A DNA stretch of 64,000 nt from Vombatus ursinus (Eukaryota > Chordata > Mammalia > Diprotodontia > Vombatidae), in the NCBI RefSeq assembly GCF_900497805.2, contig NW_020954608.1:14737888-14801887 (forward strand), written 5' to 3'. Below are positions 45,560-55,640 of this stretch, piece after piece (position 1 is the first letter of the stretch; each line of letters starts with the position of its first letter). Both the position numbers and the translations under genes were made by a program. The notes below the pieces were generated by a model. It was not told the DNA's origin, ran no database searches, and worked only from the letters and a program-made list of their open reading frames with translations.

Positions 45560-45850
45560 AAGACCCTGAGTTCAAATTCTACTTCTGATACATACTGATT
45601 GTGTGTAACCCTCATAAGAGCCAATTTAATCTCTTAGAGACCAAGCAGCTTTCTTAGAAATTAATGAAATGACAGATTCAAATCAAGCTTGTCCTGATAA
45701 TATGTTTTATATAGCTCTGCTTTTATAGTTTACAAAGTGATTTTCTCACAACCTTATGAGATATAGTCTCCAAATTTTATCCTTATTTTACAAAAGAATG
45801 GGGTCAGAAAGCTCAAAATCTTTATTTTGATTCTGTGCCTAGATTGTCTC
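45560..45850. mobile_element. Two degraded MIR-like SINEs, opposite strands
   Basis: 45560-45690 on + (GACCCTGAGTTCAAATTCTA, TCTTAGAGACCAAGCAGCTT); 45715-45850 on - (TTTACAAAGTGATTTTCTCA, CTTATTTTACAAAAGAATGG). Confidence 0.6.
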
Positions 45851-47138
45851 TTGAAAATCTGATATGTCTTTATGTTGTTGATTAAAAATATCTTTGAACC
45901 TTCAGAAACAAAGCCATTTTTATTGTGTACTCTCACCATTTTCTAGTCATCCAAATAATCTGAGAAAGCAGAAGAGCCAAATTCATAGGATACCTCAGGG
46001 GAAGGAATGTGAAAATGTGAGGAATAATATGGAAGAGACCAGAAAGACACTGAAAACCGGCTGTTTTTCTCCCTGTCTCCTTGATATAAAGCACACTGTA
46101 CAAGAGCTGAGGAATATAATATAAATAGGTGAAAAAATCTAACCTGTGCCATGCTTTTGATTTGATTGGAGATCTAATATAGTATATAATGAAGAAAAGA
46201 GCTCATTGGGGCCCTTACAAGCAGGCACACTGAAGGGTAAACTCTGAAGTAACTGAATAATTTCATTGCTAAATTCACAACATTCTGTCAGTTTCCATAC
46301 TTAATAGATTAAGTGTGGTTATGGCTTTTGAAGGGAGAAATAGCAGGAAGATGTGAAAATATTCATTTGATAAAGTCATTTACATAAAAATGATAAGGCA
46401 GTATAAGAGGTGGATGAACAAAGAAATTAATGGAAAAATAGCTGAAGACTGATCTTCCTGGAAATGTCATCTTCCTGAGAACAGTGGAGATGAAGTGATT
46501 GATCAAAAGATTATATTTTCAGATCTTTTCCTTCTATTTGTCAGCATACTTTCCATGCATTTTGCATTTTCTTTCTCCAGAAATCACTAGATAAAAATTT
46601 TAGTGAATTTTTCCCAGTGAAATTGTACTTTCTTAATTGCAGATTCAGGTCACAGAGAAGTTTTTGCACTATATTATCCTAAAGAACTCACTAACAGTAT
46701 GCAAGCTTTCTCTCTCTTAACATTTTTCTATCCTTATTGTGTCTTACTACTATTGGGTAAGAAAGAATGGTAAGACTTTATTTGCGATTGTGAATGAATT
46801 AATAATTTGCCTGAAAGTGAATTTATGTGATGACATAGTATTAATGTCTAACTTCTAACCAGATATTAGTTACTACTGTAGAGTTGCACTTTGTATAGCT
46901 GAAGAGGGCCAACTTTTTTATCTTCTGTTTACCACATCCTATTCACCACCATGGAGAGGTTGAAGGAATAATTGAAAATTATATTTTTCCCATCTCAAAC
47001 TACGTTTTAGGCTTAGAGCACTATATAAGTAGATGTTATTAGCTAATTAGGCCAAGCTGAAATAAAGCATATGCTGACAGTCAACTTTAATTTCCACAGT
47101 AATAGTGGAGTTCATGCCATAAGTGTGGTTTATCTGTT
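45851..47138. other. Intron 2 stretch, nothing recognised
   Basis: 1.3 kb without a recognised repeat, leading towards exon 3. The overlapping ORFs at 45894-46152 on both strands have no family resemblance. Confidence 0.45.
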
Positions 47139-47269
47139 ATTGTTCCGTCATTTCAGTCGTGTCCAACTCTTCATGGCCCTATTTGGGGTTTTCTTGGCAA
47201 AGATACTGGAGTGATTTGCCATTTCCTTTTCCAGTTCATTTTACAGCTTTATAGCCACCTAGCTGCCTC
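47139..47269 (-). mobile_element. SINE with RTE-like tail, 5' part missing
   Basis: CAGTCGTGTCCAACTCTTCA, TTTGGGGTTTTCTTGGCAAA, GCCATTTCCTTTTCCAGTTC, then directly AGCCACCTAGCTGCC: tail joined to the head end with the core deleted. Confidence 0.87.
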
Positions 47270-47586
47270 CTGGTTTATTTGACATTACTATAATTTCTTA
47301 TATTTTATTAGATTTTTGGTTTATTAAAAAAAATTAAGTGGTATGTTATAAAAACAGGATGATTTAGATTGTTAAATTATTTAGTTTTTCTTACCTGTGA
47401 GCATTTTGGGACTGTGGTATTTTTCAGGATTCCCATTTTCATCACTCCATTATTCCAGGAATAGCTACATTGTTGTTTGACTGTTGGTTTTTAATGTAAT
47501 TGTTTCATTTATTTTCATCAAATTGTGTTTGCAAAATACTGCCACATAAAATGGGAAATAATTTACTGGAATCTTTTCTTTTATAG

Positions 47587-47663
47587 TTGATCACAGCCGA
47601 GTTAAGCTTACTTTAAAGACTCCTTCCCAAGATTCAGACTACATCAATGCAAATTTTATTAAG
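47587..47663 (+). CDS. PTPN12: PTPN12 exon 3
   Basis: 77 bp: completes codon 70 (F, T from exon 2 plus TT here) and encodes residues 71-95, DHSRVKLTLK then SDYINANFIK. The SDYINANFIK stretch is the conserved PTP motif between the pTyr loop and the central beta sheet. Acceptor TTTTATAG and donor GTATGT are standard; the exon ends in phase 0. It follows the 16.4-kb intron 2 and lies 1246 bp before exon 4. It matches human PTPN12 as remembered, with no visible change. Confidence 0.97.
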
Positions 47664-47679
47664 GTATGTTTTAACACAT

Positions 47680-48110
47680 AGTATTTTATATTTACATTGC
47701 ATTTTAAGGTTTGCAAAGCACTTTATGTGCATTTTTGTTTGATCTTCTGAACCCTGTGAGATAGATTACAGAACCAATTAGAGCTTCTTTGAATTATTGA
47801 CTTTGCTTAGTGTAATCAAGCATATGTGCTTGAAAAACTGTTTTGGTTTTTGGTGGCTATTTGAACTGCAGGCTTTTTTAAAGAGGAAGTGTTGCGTAAT
47901 AGATAAAAGCGCCAGGTTTGGAGTCAAAAAGACTCCAAAGGTGAGTATAAGTTTCCCTTCTGACACATACTGTCCATATGAGCCAGGACCAAATCCCTTA
48001 ACCTCTGGTGGAGGTTACCACAGCAAGTAGTTACTGATCTACATTGGTGAAAGGAGCTTCCTTATCAGTAGTTTCCTATACTAATGAAATTTCAAGTCTG
48101 GGCAGAAAAC
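47680..48110 (+). mobile_element. MIR scrap and MAR1-type CORE-SINE in intron 3
   Basis: 47680-47770 is an antisense MIR end (AAGGTTTGCAAAGCACTTTA, CCCTGTGAGATAGATTACAG). 47880-48110 is a + CORE-SINE (AGGTTTGGAGTCAAAAAGAC, AGTTACTGATCTACATTGGT, TCCTATACTAATGAAATTTC). Confidence 0.72.
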
Positions 48111-48909
48111 TTCGTTCGGTCAAAATAGTTTTATTTTCATTCCCCTATTTTGTATTTTATATCATTTATAAATGGGAATTTCTATTTCTTAATAACTTTA
48201 AGAACCTCATTTTGTTTCATTAATTTTGCTATAACCTACTATTTTGAATTATGTTAGCATTATTTAAACCAATAGATAAAATACTTAAAGTAACATTTTA
48301 TTTTCAGTGAAATTTTTTTAAGATGAATTTTAGGGGTTAACCTGCAAATCTTCATTTAAAAATATAAATGATTAAAAAAAATTTAATGATAGGTTGGATT
48401 TTGTTTTGATTTGGAAACTTTCTTTTCAATACATGTTCTTGTCACCAGCATATACAAAATTATTTTTTTAATTGCTTCTGGCACATAAAAAAAATACTCC
48501 CTTCAAGGTTGAACACATTGGTCCACCTTTGCTTGTGTCCTTTTATCATATTCTTTGTTGATTCCTCTAGCCTGATGGAAGGGCTAAAATAAGTAAGAAT
48601 TGTATATAGATTTGGAGAAGATCTTAGAGGCCATGTAGTGAACCATTCACTCCATGTCATACAAGTTGTTTTACCACTCTGAGCCTCTTGTCCCTTATAT
48701 AAAATGATGGTGATGTCTGCATCAACTTTGAGGTTCTGTTATGTTACACACATGAGTGTTTAATAACATGTTTTAGAAGGTTGACATGTTAGCATGAGAA
48801 AACATTTTGGAAATATGTTGTAAGAGAAGTGAGAGTCAAGTTTGAGACACCTAGAAATGAAGGTATTAATATTCCTTTGCATGTGAATTTTGCTTTTTAC
48901 TTTTTTTAG
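48111..48909. other. Rest of intron 3
   Basis: AT-rich; a THER-like scrap at 48605-48660 (GGAGAAGATCTTAGAGGCCA) and a MIR scrap at 48665-48745. No exon signal. Confidence 0.45.
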
Positions 48910-49005
48910 GGAGTCTATGGGCCAAAAGCATATGTTGCAACCCAAGGACCATTAGCAAATACAGTTATAGATTTTTGGAGGATGATATGGGAATACAATG
49001 TTGTA
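48910..49005 (+). CDS. PTPN12: PTPN12 exon 4
   Basis: 96 bp, 32 codons, residues 96-127: [19 protein letters not shown] followed by [13 protein letters not shown]. It carries two PTP-family signatures, YVATQGP (core beta strand) and DFWRMIWE (helix). Acceptor TTTTTTTAG, donor GTAAGT, phase 0 at both ends. Nothing departs from the family. Confidence 0.97.
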
Positions 49006-49915
49006 GTAAGTAATTTGTTTCCAAATATGTTTTATAAGAATTATTAGTGAGATTTATGTGAAACTAAGACTAAGACCACTTCAGAGATAGGTTTTTGTGA
49101 TTATCATGTTTCTCCAAATGTAGAGATCTGTCATACTTGTAATTGATTTTTTTCTTATTCAAATGGACTTCTGCTTTATTACATCGAAATTTGACTTTAA
49201 GTAACAGGTTTATAAGACATTTCAAGCTTCAGTTATTTTTCTAATGCCTGCTGAAATTTGAGATATTTCCAGTCATTACTGTTATTATCTTTTCATGTTC
49301 TTCATAGGAAAAAATTTAATAATGTAAGAAATATAATTATATCACACTTCCTAATTTTAGAAAATTCTGTGGAAGTTGTTTAAAATGTTTACTATTGCTG
49401 CTGCTAGGTTAATTACATCTAATCTAAAAGCATTATTTTAGAATAGTGTAAAAATCAGAAAGAAGTCTTTTTAAAATTACATTAAAATTAGATAAAACTG
49501 TGCAGCTTAGTATTGCTCTTTTGATCTGTAGCTCAATTTACTATATTCCTCACACACATCTCTTGCATTTATTTCTAGTAATGTTTTTAGATTAGTTAGC
49601 AGTATAAGACTTACTTTCATAGTTATGTTTTAGAAGAAATCAGTTTTTCTTTATCACTGATAATTGGAAGGGCTATTTAGAGTATTTTAATTTGTTCAAA
49701 ATTACTCAAAAAATGGAATTGTTACATGTTAGTAATTTTGATAGTAATTTTGATAGTTTTCTTATAAAAGTTAAATTTAGTAGTCTGTGCGTATTTGAAT
49801 ATGTCAGGTGATTACTTGGAGAGGGAGAAGAAAATATCCCAAATTAATGCTTTTTGTTTGTGTAAAATTGTGCTTTTAATTGACATATATATGCTCTTTT
49901 TTTTTTCTTTTAAAG
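49006..49915. other. Intron 4, no recognised element
   Basis: 910 bp of AT-rich DNA with no SINE or LINE seen, unlike most introns here. Confidence 0.55.
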
Positions 49916-49954
49916 ATCATTGTAATGGCTTGTCGAGAATTTGAAATGGGAAGG
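49916..49954 (+). CDS. PTPN12: PTPN12 exon 5 (39-bp small exon)
   Basis: 39 bp, 13 codons, residues 128-140: IIVMACREFEMGR. Both ends are in phase 0, so skipping it would remove 13 residues without breaking the frame. The sequence is part of the conserved strand and turn preceding KCERYWP. A long T-rich tract precedes the acceptor AAAG; the donor is GTATGT. It lies 910 bp after exon 4 and 4.3 kb before exon 6. It was identified by its fit between exons 4 and 6 and by exact family sequence. Confidence 0.96.
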
Positions 49955-50826
49955 GTATGTAAACTTAATTATTGCTTTCTGTAGTGTGCCCTTACTTATC
50001 ACATTAGTGTTAAAGGTGATAAACTTAAATTTCACTATATCATCATTTATCTATTATGCAGAGTTTGCTATTTGAATCTAATACAGTCATATCTTATACC
50101 ATTCCCAGGATAGTTTTGTTTCTAGAAGTGGCGGGAAGACTTTAGCGTGATATGATCTTACCTAGACTAGAGTCTGGCAGCATGGACCTCACATTACAGT
50201 GGGCTGTTTTACAGAATACAAACTATATGAATGTGTCACTTTTAGCATGGTGGGGAGAAAAAAGTTATATGGCAGGCAAATTATAGGGCGATGCTTCGCT
50301 TTATTATGAAGATTAAGTGGGAGGGCGTTATACATACAACATATAACAGAAAGGCTACTTTTGAGATGATAGCTAGGCACTGAAGGAAAGTATGACTGGA
50401 TCTTGACCTAGACAACGAGGGTGTTTTGAGGTTGTCCAGTTAGTACAGAAAGGCCCCAGGGCCGGATTTGATTGGGCCTAGTTTCTAGACCATACCCATG
50501 GCTAAGGAATGAAGAAAACGGAAAGATTTTCATTTAGTCGTTAAAATTTTTTTCCCAGTAATCCTTTTGGTGAAGATGTTAATTTGTATTATGTATGCTG
50601 AAAATTGGGCTGCAGGAGGTTATAAAATATTAGATATCAGGGAAAGTGAGTAAAAAACAAATTCAGTGATTGAAGGTGATAAAATACAAATCACTCTGTT
50701 AAGAGACTTACTGAGAGGGGAAGGACCAAGTACATTTGGCTTTATCATGGAATCTTTCATCTCAAGTCTAATAGAAGTTGTGGGTTTTTTTTTTTTTTAA
50801 AGCAAGTTAGAGGGAATGGTTTTCTT
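49955..50826. other. First part of intron 5, unassigned
   Basis: The stretch 50090-50520 has more GC and scattered CpG than its surroundings but no recognised family. Nothing else seen. Confidence 0.4.
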
Positions 50827-50982
50827 TCTTTTTTTTTTTTTTTTAGGCAGTTGGGGTTAAGTGACTTGCCCAGGGTCACACAGCTTGTAAGTGTCAAATG
50901 GTTGATCTGAGGCTGGATTTGAACTCAGGTCCTCCTGACTTCAGGGCTGGTGCTGTAACTACTGTGCCACCTAACTGCCCCT
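50827..50982 (-). mobile_element. tRNA-headed CORE-SINE with 15-bp target duplication
   Basis: Poly(T) tail, AAGTGACTTGCCCAGGGTCA, CACAGCTTGTAAGTGTC, TGCCACCTAACTGCCCC. GGGAATGGTTTTCTT flanks it perfectly at 50812-50826 and 50983-50997, the longest SINE duplication in the window. Confidence 0.95.
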
Positions 50983-51049
50983 GGGAATGGTTTTCTTAAA
51001 CTCTTGTTTGGAACTGGGATAAGTCATTTAGCAGTTGTATATATGTGTG

Positions 51050-51685
51050 TGTGTTCAGTGAACTCATCTCTTGTATATGTGCTCCCTTCTGCCCTCTGAT
51101 ACTATCACTGCCCTTGTACAGGCCCTTATCACCTCAAGCCTGGACTGTTGCAGTAGCTCTTAGGCTGGTCTCTTTGCTTCAAGTCTTTTCTCACTCCAGG
51201 TTATCCTCCACTCAGCTGTCTGAAGCATAGGTCTGACTGTGTCACTGTCCCCTGACTCACACTTTTCATTCAATTTCAGTGGCTCCATATTATCTCCAGA
51301 ATCAAATATAAAACCCTGAGCTCTTTCCACTCAGTCTTCTCACACCTTATTCTCTCCGGGTCATTTGTGCTCCAGTAACATTGGCCTTCTTCATGTTCCT
51401 TGGACAAAACACTCCATTTCTTGAGTGTGCATTTTTACTGACTCCTCCTCCTCTGCCTCCTGAATTCCCTGACTTCCTTCAGAGCCCAGCTAAAATCCCA
51501 TCTTCTGCACGAAGCCATGTCTGATCTCCCTAAATGCTGTTACCTTGCATCTGAGATTGTCTCCCATTTGTTATCTCACCCATTAAACTGTGAGTTTCTT
51601 GACAGCCTTTTTTTGTATCTCCATGCTTAGCACCATGCCAGGCACATAGTTGACACTTAATTATTTCTTCTTTATGTGACTTGAC
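51050..51685 (+). mobile_element. L2 LINE 3' part
   Basis: AGCCTGGACTGTTGCAGTAG, AGCATAGGTCTGACTGTGTC, CCTGACTTCCTTCAGAGCCC, CACCATGCCAGGCACATAGT; reaches the 3' end. One of the better preserved L2 copies. Confidence 0.87.
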
Positions 51686-52079
51686 TTTCCCTACAAATTT
51701 TCTACTGTCATTTGTCCCTTTGAATAATTTGTTAGCATTGACACCAAAGGAAGGGCATAAGAAAACAAAAACTATTCTGTTATCAATTCCATTCAAAGTT
51801 TTTGCTCAGGTTCATAGTGGTTGTGTTTTAAGGCATATGGTCACTGAAGAGTTTAGAGATATGATAAGAAATGTACCATTTCTCCTTTTACTGGCTTTTA
51901 AAATGAACATCCCATATTCAGTGATGATGGATGACACAAAAAGCTCTGCCCTCCCAGATGATTCCAGTTGACTGGCTGAGAGTTTTAGGAGCGTATGCCA
52001 TGCCCATTGTGAGTTTTAATTTTATGACTGAACTAATTTATGAATCCCTCTGTATTTGAAATGACTTTTTAAAAAAATA

Positions 52080-52190
52080 TATAAAATACTCATTGCATTT
52101 CAAGCCATGGTGTTAAGCCTTGGGAATAAAAGTACATAAAATATCCAGCCCATATCCTTAAGCATATGTTCTAGTGGCTAAGCAAGGCCT
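52080..52190 (-). mobile_element. L2 3' end, antisense
   Basis: CCATGGTGTTAAGCCTTGGG, CCATATCCTTAAGCATATGT and TCTAGTGGCTAAGC. Confidence 0.5.
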
Positions 52191-52199
52191 GAATATTGG

Positions 52200-53010
52200 T
52201 TTTCTTCATATTGAAGAAAGTAATCATTGATTGAATCATTGATCTTGTAACCCACCAGAACTCCAGATCTTTTTTCAGTTGGTAGTTGTACTTTCCCCAT
52301 CTTGTGTTTTGTGAAGTTGAGTTTTTGACTCCAAGTATAAATCTTTACATTTGTCTCTAGTAAAGTTCATCTTAACATCTTAACTTAATCGATATACTTA
52401 AGCGATATGTGTGATCTAAATCGTGTCTTCCATCACATTATCTGTCAAATAAATTTCTCTCAGCTTTGTGCTATTCACAGATTTGATAAATAGTATGGTC
52501 ACCTTCATCCGAGGTGTAAATATATGTTTAACACCTACAGTTGTTAAACAGAATAGAATCAAGGACAGGTCCATGAGGCTCCAAGTTAGAGACTCTGATG
52601 TTGCTGTTAACCCATTAATGATTATTCTTTGGGTCAAGTCATTCAACAAGTTTTGATTCCACTTGAATAATGCTGTACTTTAGCTCATTTCTTTGCATCT
52701 TGTCTACTAAGATAACATGACTTCCTTTAGTTTACCTAAATTTCACCACAGCATTTGACAGTGTCTCTGGCATTCCCCTAATCTGCTAATCTAATAAAGC
52801 TTCCCCCCCCCCCCCAAAAAAAATAAAAGCAAATATGGTTAGCCTAGAAGGACTTATTCTTGGATGCCATGCTAAGTTTTTGTCAGTGCCATTTCATTGT
52901 CTAGATGCTCACTAGCCATCCCTTTTAGTATGTCCTAGAATTTTTTAGGACTCTGTTACACTGGGTCTTAAACTTAATTCTCTTGCTTATTGATTACAGC
53001 TTGCTGCTTT
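52200..53010 (-). mobile_element. CR1/L3-like LINE, reverse-transcriptase region, antisense
   Basis: Antisense landmarks of CR1/L3: TTTTGTGAAGTTGAGTTTTT, CTCAGCTTTGTGCTATTCAC, ATCAAGGACAGGTCCATGAG, ATTCTTTGGGTCAAGTCATT, GTGCCATTTCATTGTCTAGA. On the minus strand, LNDLTQRIIINGL corresponds to LNNRTQRVVINGL, and FIKSVNSTKL to the KFADDTKL active-site stretch, now decayed. Longest CR1 piece in the window. Confidence 0.8.
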
Positions 53011-53084
53011 TTCTTTTTTTAACAGAAAAGTAAAAAGCACCACAAATAACCTGGGCAAGAGGAAAGAAAGGGAATAAACATTTT

Positions 53085-53155
53085 CATAGCTCCCACTATG
53101 TGGCAGGCACTGAGTTACTCAGTAGGAGATGTTAAGTCAGCCTAGGGACATAACG
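53085..53155 (-). mobile_element. L2-type 3' scrap, antisense
   Basis: GCTCCCACTATGTGGCAGGC then ACTGAGTTACTCAGTAGG. Confidence 0.5.
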
Positions 53156-53194
53156 TGCTAATGAACAATCTTTTTAGTTGGTTGGTGAGAATTT

Positions 53195-53361
53195 TCTCCT
53201 TCCTCTCTTCTTCTCTCCCTTTCTTCCTTTCTTCCTTCCTTCCTTCCTCAATCAGGGTTAAGTCACTTGCCCAGGATCATACAGCTAGTAAGTTGAGGCT
53301 GAATTTGAACTTGGGTCCTCCCACTAGGGCTGATAATCTTTCGTACTACCCAGCTGCCCCT
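53195..53361 (-). mobile_element. CORE-SINE preceded by (CTTC)n
   Basis: CTTCCTTCC repeats at 53195-53247, then GTTAAGTCACTTGCCCAGGA, ACAGCTAGTAAGTTGAGGC and ACTACCCAGCTGCCCC. Partly decayed. Confidence 0.85.
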
Positions 53362-53714
53362 GGTGACTTTTTTCAAAACTATCAACTGCCTATTTAAAAA
53401 AAATTTAGTTGGAAATGAGTTAAAACATTGTGGCCTGTGGAGGAACGTGTTTTGAAAATCAAATGGATTTCATAAAGTTGGGAAATAGAGAATATTTGAG
53501 ATCAGTAGTAGAAGAAATAATAGGCTGTCCTAATCTAGGATGTAAGAAGAGAAAAATAGAGCAGTTTTCTTACAGAGACCCCTACTCCTCCTTATTCCCA
53601 CTGTACCTTTCAGGTTTTTCTATTGATCAAACTATTGTAGAAAAGAGAATGTCTCATAAAGCTGAAGAATATATTTTGGGAGATTGGAGGATATGGCCTT
53701 TATTTGAGGAGTAT
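53362..53714. other. Intron 5 stretch with a long ORF, unassigned
   Basis: A 97-codon ORF spans 53430-53723 (+). No family resemblance is recognised and no flanking splice sites make it a PTPN12 exon; treated as chance. Confidence 0.45.
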
Positions 53715-53930
53715 AATGAATAGAGTACTAGAATTAGGATAATTGGCTGTGCAGCCTACCTTAGACTTTTCCTGCCTGTGTAAAATAATAGGGTAAGTCC
53801 CTTAACAGGGTTTTACTGTTCTTATCTATATACATGAGGACAGTTATACTTTTGCTACCTATCTCATAAAGCTGTTGGGAAGAAACCTCTTTGCAAATCT
53901 TAAAGTGTTATATAAATATGATTTATTATC
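53715..53930 (+). mobile_element. MIR
   Basis: TAGAGTACTAGAATTAGGAT head, TTGCTACCTATCTCATAAAG and TTAAAGTGTTATATAAATAT tail. Confidence 0.7.
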
Positions 53931-54265
53931 TTGGAAGGCTGTGGATAAAAGATAAAACAGGGAAAGCATGAGTGTCCACATCTCCTGATCTGCTTCAGTA
54001 AATGAACTGAAACTCATAACCAATCGAACTCTAGTAGCATATGTATGATAGAATGGGACAAGCTGTCTCCAGATCTTGGGATCATTAGATAATGCATTAG
54101 TCATACTGAAAGATTTGAATGAGGATTGGAAGCTGAGTAAAGAGTTGGAAATTGGTGTTTTTACTTTTATGAGTAGTAAGCTGGCTGTTATTAAGAGAAC
54201 TTAGATGTTTAAGAAGAGCTAAACCTATAAGTAACTTAATTTGAATAATTTTCTTTGGCCAACAG

Positions 54266-54337
54266 AAAAAATGTGAACGTTACTGGCCTTTGTATGGGGA
54301 AGATTCTCTAACATTTGCACCATTTCAAATTTCTTGT
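54266..54337 (+). CDS. PTPN12: PTPN12 exon 6
   Basis: 72 bp, 24 codons, residues 141-164: KKCERYWPLYGED then SLTFAPFQISC. The KCxRYWP motif is a PTP-domain signature. Against remembered human sequence (GEDPITFAPFKISC) there are three changes: P to S, I to L and K to Q, all in a surface loop. Acceptor CCAACAG, donor GTAAGT, phase 0 at both ends. Confidence 0.96.
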
Positions 54338-54384
54338 GTAAGTATCTACATTAAACTAACTGTTGTTCCCTTTATGGTTAGGTC

Positions 54385-54600
54385 TTGTGATTTCACTAGT
54401 ATAGGGAACTTGTAGTGAGGAAATGTCTTCCACTAATGCTCTTTAGTAGATGCTCTGCAATTTATAATCTTGGAAAATTGCTGGGGGCACTGAGGGCTTA
54501 AGTGATTTTGCCCAAGATCTTAGAACTAGCATGTTAGAGGTGGAAATTGAATTGGGGTCTTCCTGACTCTGAGGCCTGCTTCCATTGATAGAACAGCAGT
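54385..54600 (-). mobile_element. MIR-like CORE-SINE (MAR1-type), antisense
   Basis: ATTTCACTAGTATAGGGAAC tail, GGCACTGAGGGCTTAAGTG, TGGGGTCTTCCTGACTCTGA. Confidence 0.75.
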
Positions 54601-54771
54601 CTTTAGTAACAAAATTAGTGTTGTAAATTATTGAGCACTTGTACTCTTCATGCTGTTAACAGTCTTTTTAACTTGCCTTAGGTTCTGTCAGACTGCTTTA
54701 ATAGGTGTTTGGTATGAAATATAGTTGTATATAAGAAGCCAAATACTCATACGTAATACCAGCAGTTTTTC

Positions 54772-54912
54772 ACTTAGGATCCTAGGGTTTAGAGCTGAAA
54801 AGGATTTTAAAGGTCATCTAGTCCAACCCCCTCATTTTACTGATGAAGTTACTGGGATCTAGAGAGGTCTAGTGGTTTTTGCCAAGGTGTCACAGGTTAT
54901 TAAGTTGCAGGT
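54772..54912 (-). mobile_element. THER-like SINE, antisense
   Basis: GGTCATCTAGTCCAACCCCC, CATTTTACTGATGAAGTTAC and CCAAGGTGTCACAGGTTATT. Confidence 0.8.
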
Positions 54913-55480
54913 TAGTGGTGAATATATTCCTATTATAATGATAAAAACATTACATTTTTATGTGGTGCTTTTAAAATCAAGAAATGCATGTACTTTCATG
55001 CTAATAAACTGATACATGAACCTGATTAACTGAAAACAAACCATCTTAGCATTATTTAGGATACTGAACGAAAAGAATTGTTTGAATGTCAAAGTGTGTG
55101 GGAATAAGAAGGAAAATGGATGCTGATTATGCAGGCTTCTAGAATATTGTGCATTGTGGATATAATTTAACTGAAGGAAGGTGATATCTTATTGACTGAA
55201 TTTAGAAATTTCTTTTCCAACCTTTTGACCTGCCTTAGAGGTATTATAATTAAAAAAAAATAGGGCCCTTATAATCTTTGGGGTTGTAGTAGAACAAATG
55301 GCATACTCAGAGAAAGTATTAGAGGCTGGGTTTTAGCCTTAGTTTCTACTTTCTTTGATATTGGTGGTAATTATTCTTTCAGGTACTAAAAACTCTGTAG
55401 ATAGAATTCTAGTAAAAACTACTATTGAGACTATTTAAAATAGTTCTATTTGATCTGAATTTCAAACTCTTAAGTAGCAT

Positions 55481-55514
55481 CCTATCCTCTCCTCTCCTCT
55501 CCCCTCCTCTCCCC
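55481..55514. repeat. (CTCTC/CCTCT)n pyrimidine tract
   Basis: CCTCTCCTCTCCTCTCCCCT-type repeat about 70 bp before exon 7; not itself the polypyrimidine tract of the acceptor. Confidence 0.85.
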
Positions 55515-55580
55515 ATCTTCCTTTTACATCTACAACGGTTCAGTGGTTATAGCATCTCACAGTTGTTTCCTTTCATTTAG

Positions 55581-55640
55581 GAAGCTGAACAAGCTAGGAC
55601 AGACTACTATATTAGAACATTGTTACTTGAATTTCAAAAC
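55581..55640 (+). CDS. PTPN12: PTPN12 exon 7
   Basis: 60 bp, 20 codons, residues 165-184: EAEQARTDYYIRTLLLEFQN. Human is remembered as EDEQARTDYFIRTLLLEFQN, so D to A and F to Y. Acceptor TTTCATTTAG, donor GTAAGT, phase 0 at both ends. The RTLLLEF strand leads directly into the WPD-loop exon. Confidence 0.96.

Noticed and set aside
53430-53723. 97-codon ORF in intron 5, sense strand
   Set aside because: No recognisable family, no splice-site context matching PTPN12 phases, and length is within chance for 64 kb of AT-rich DNA.
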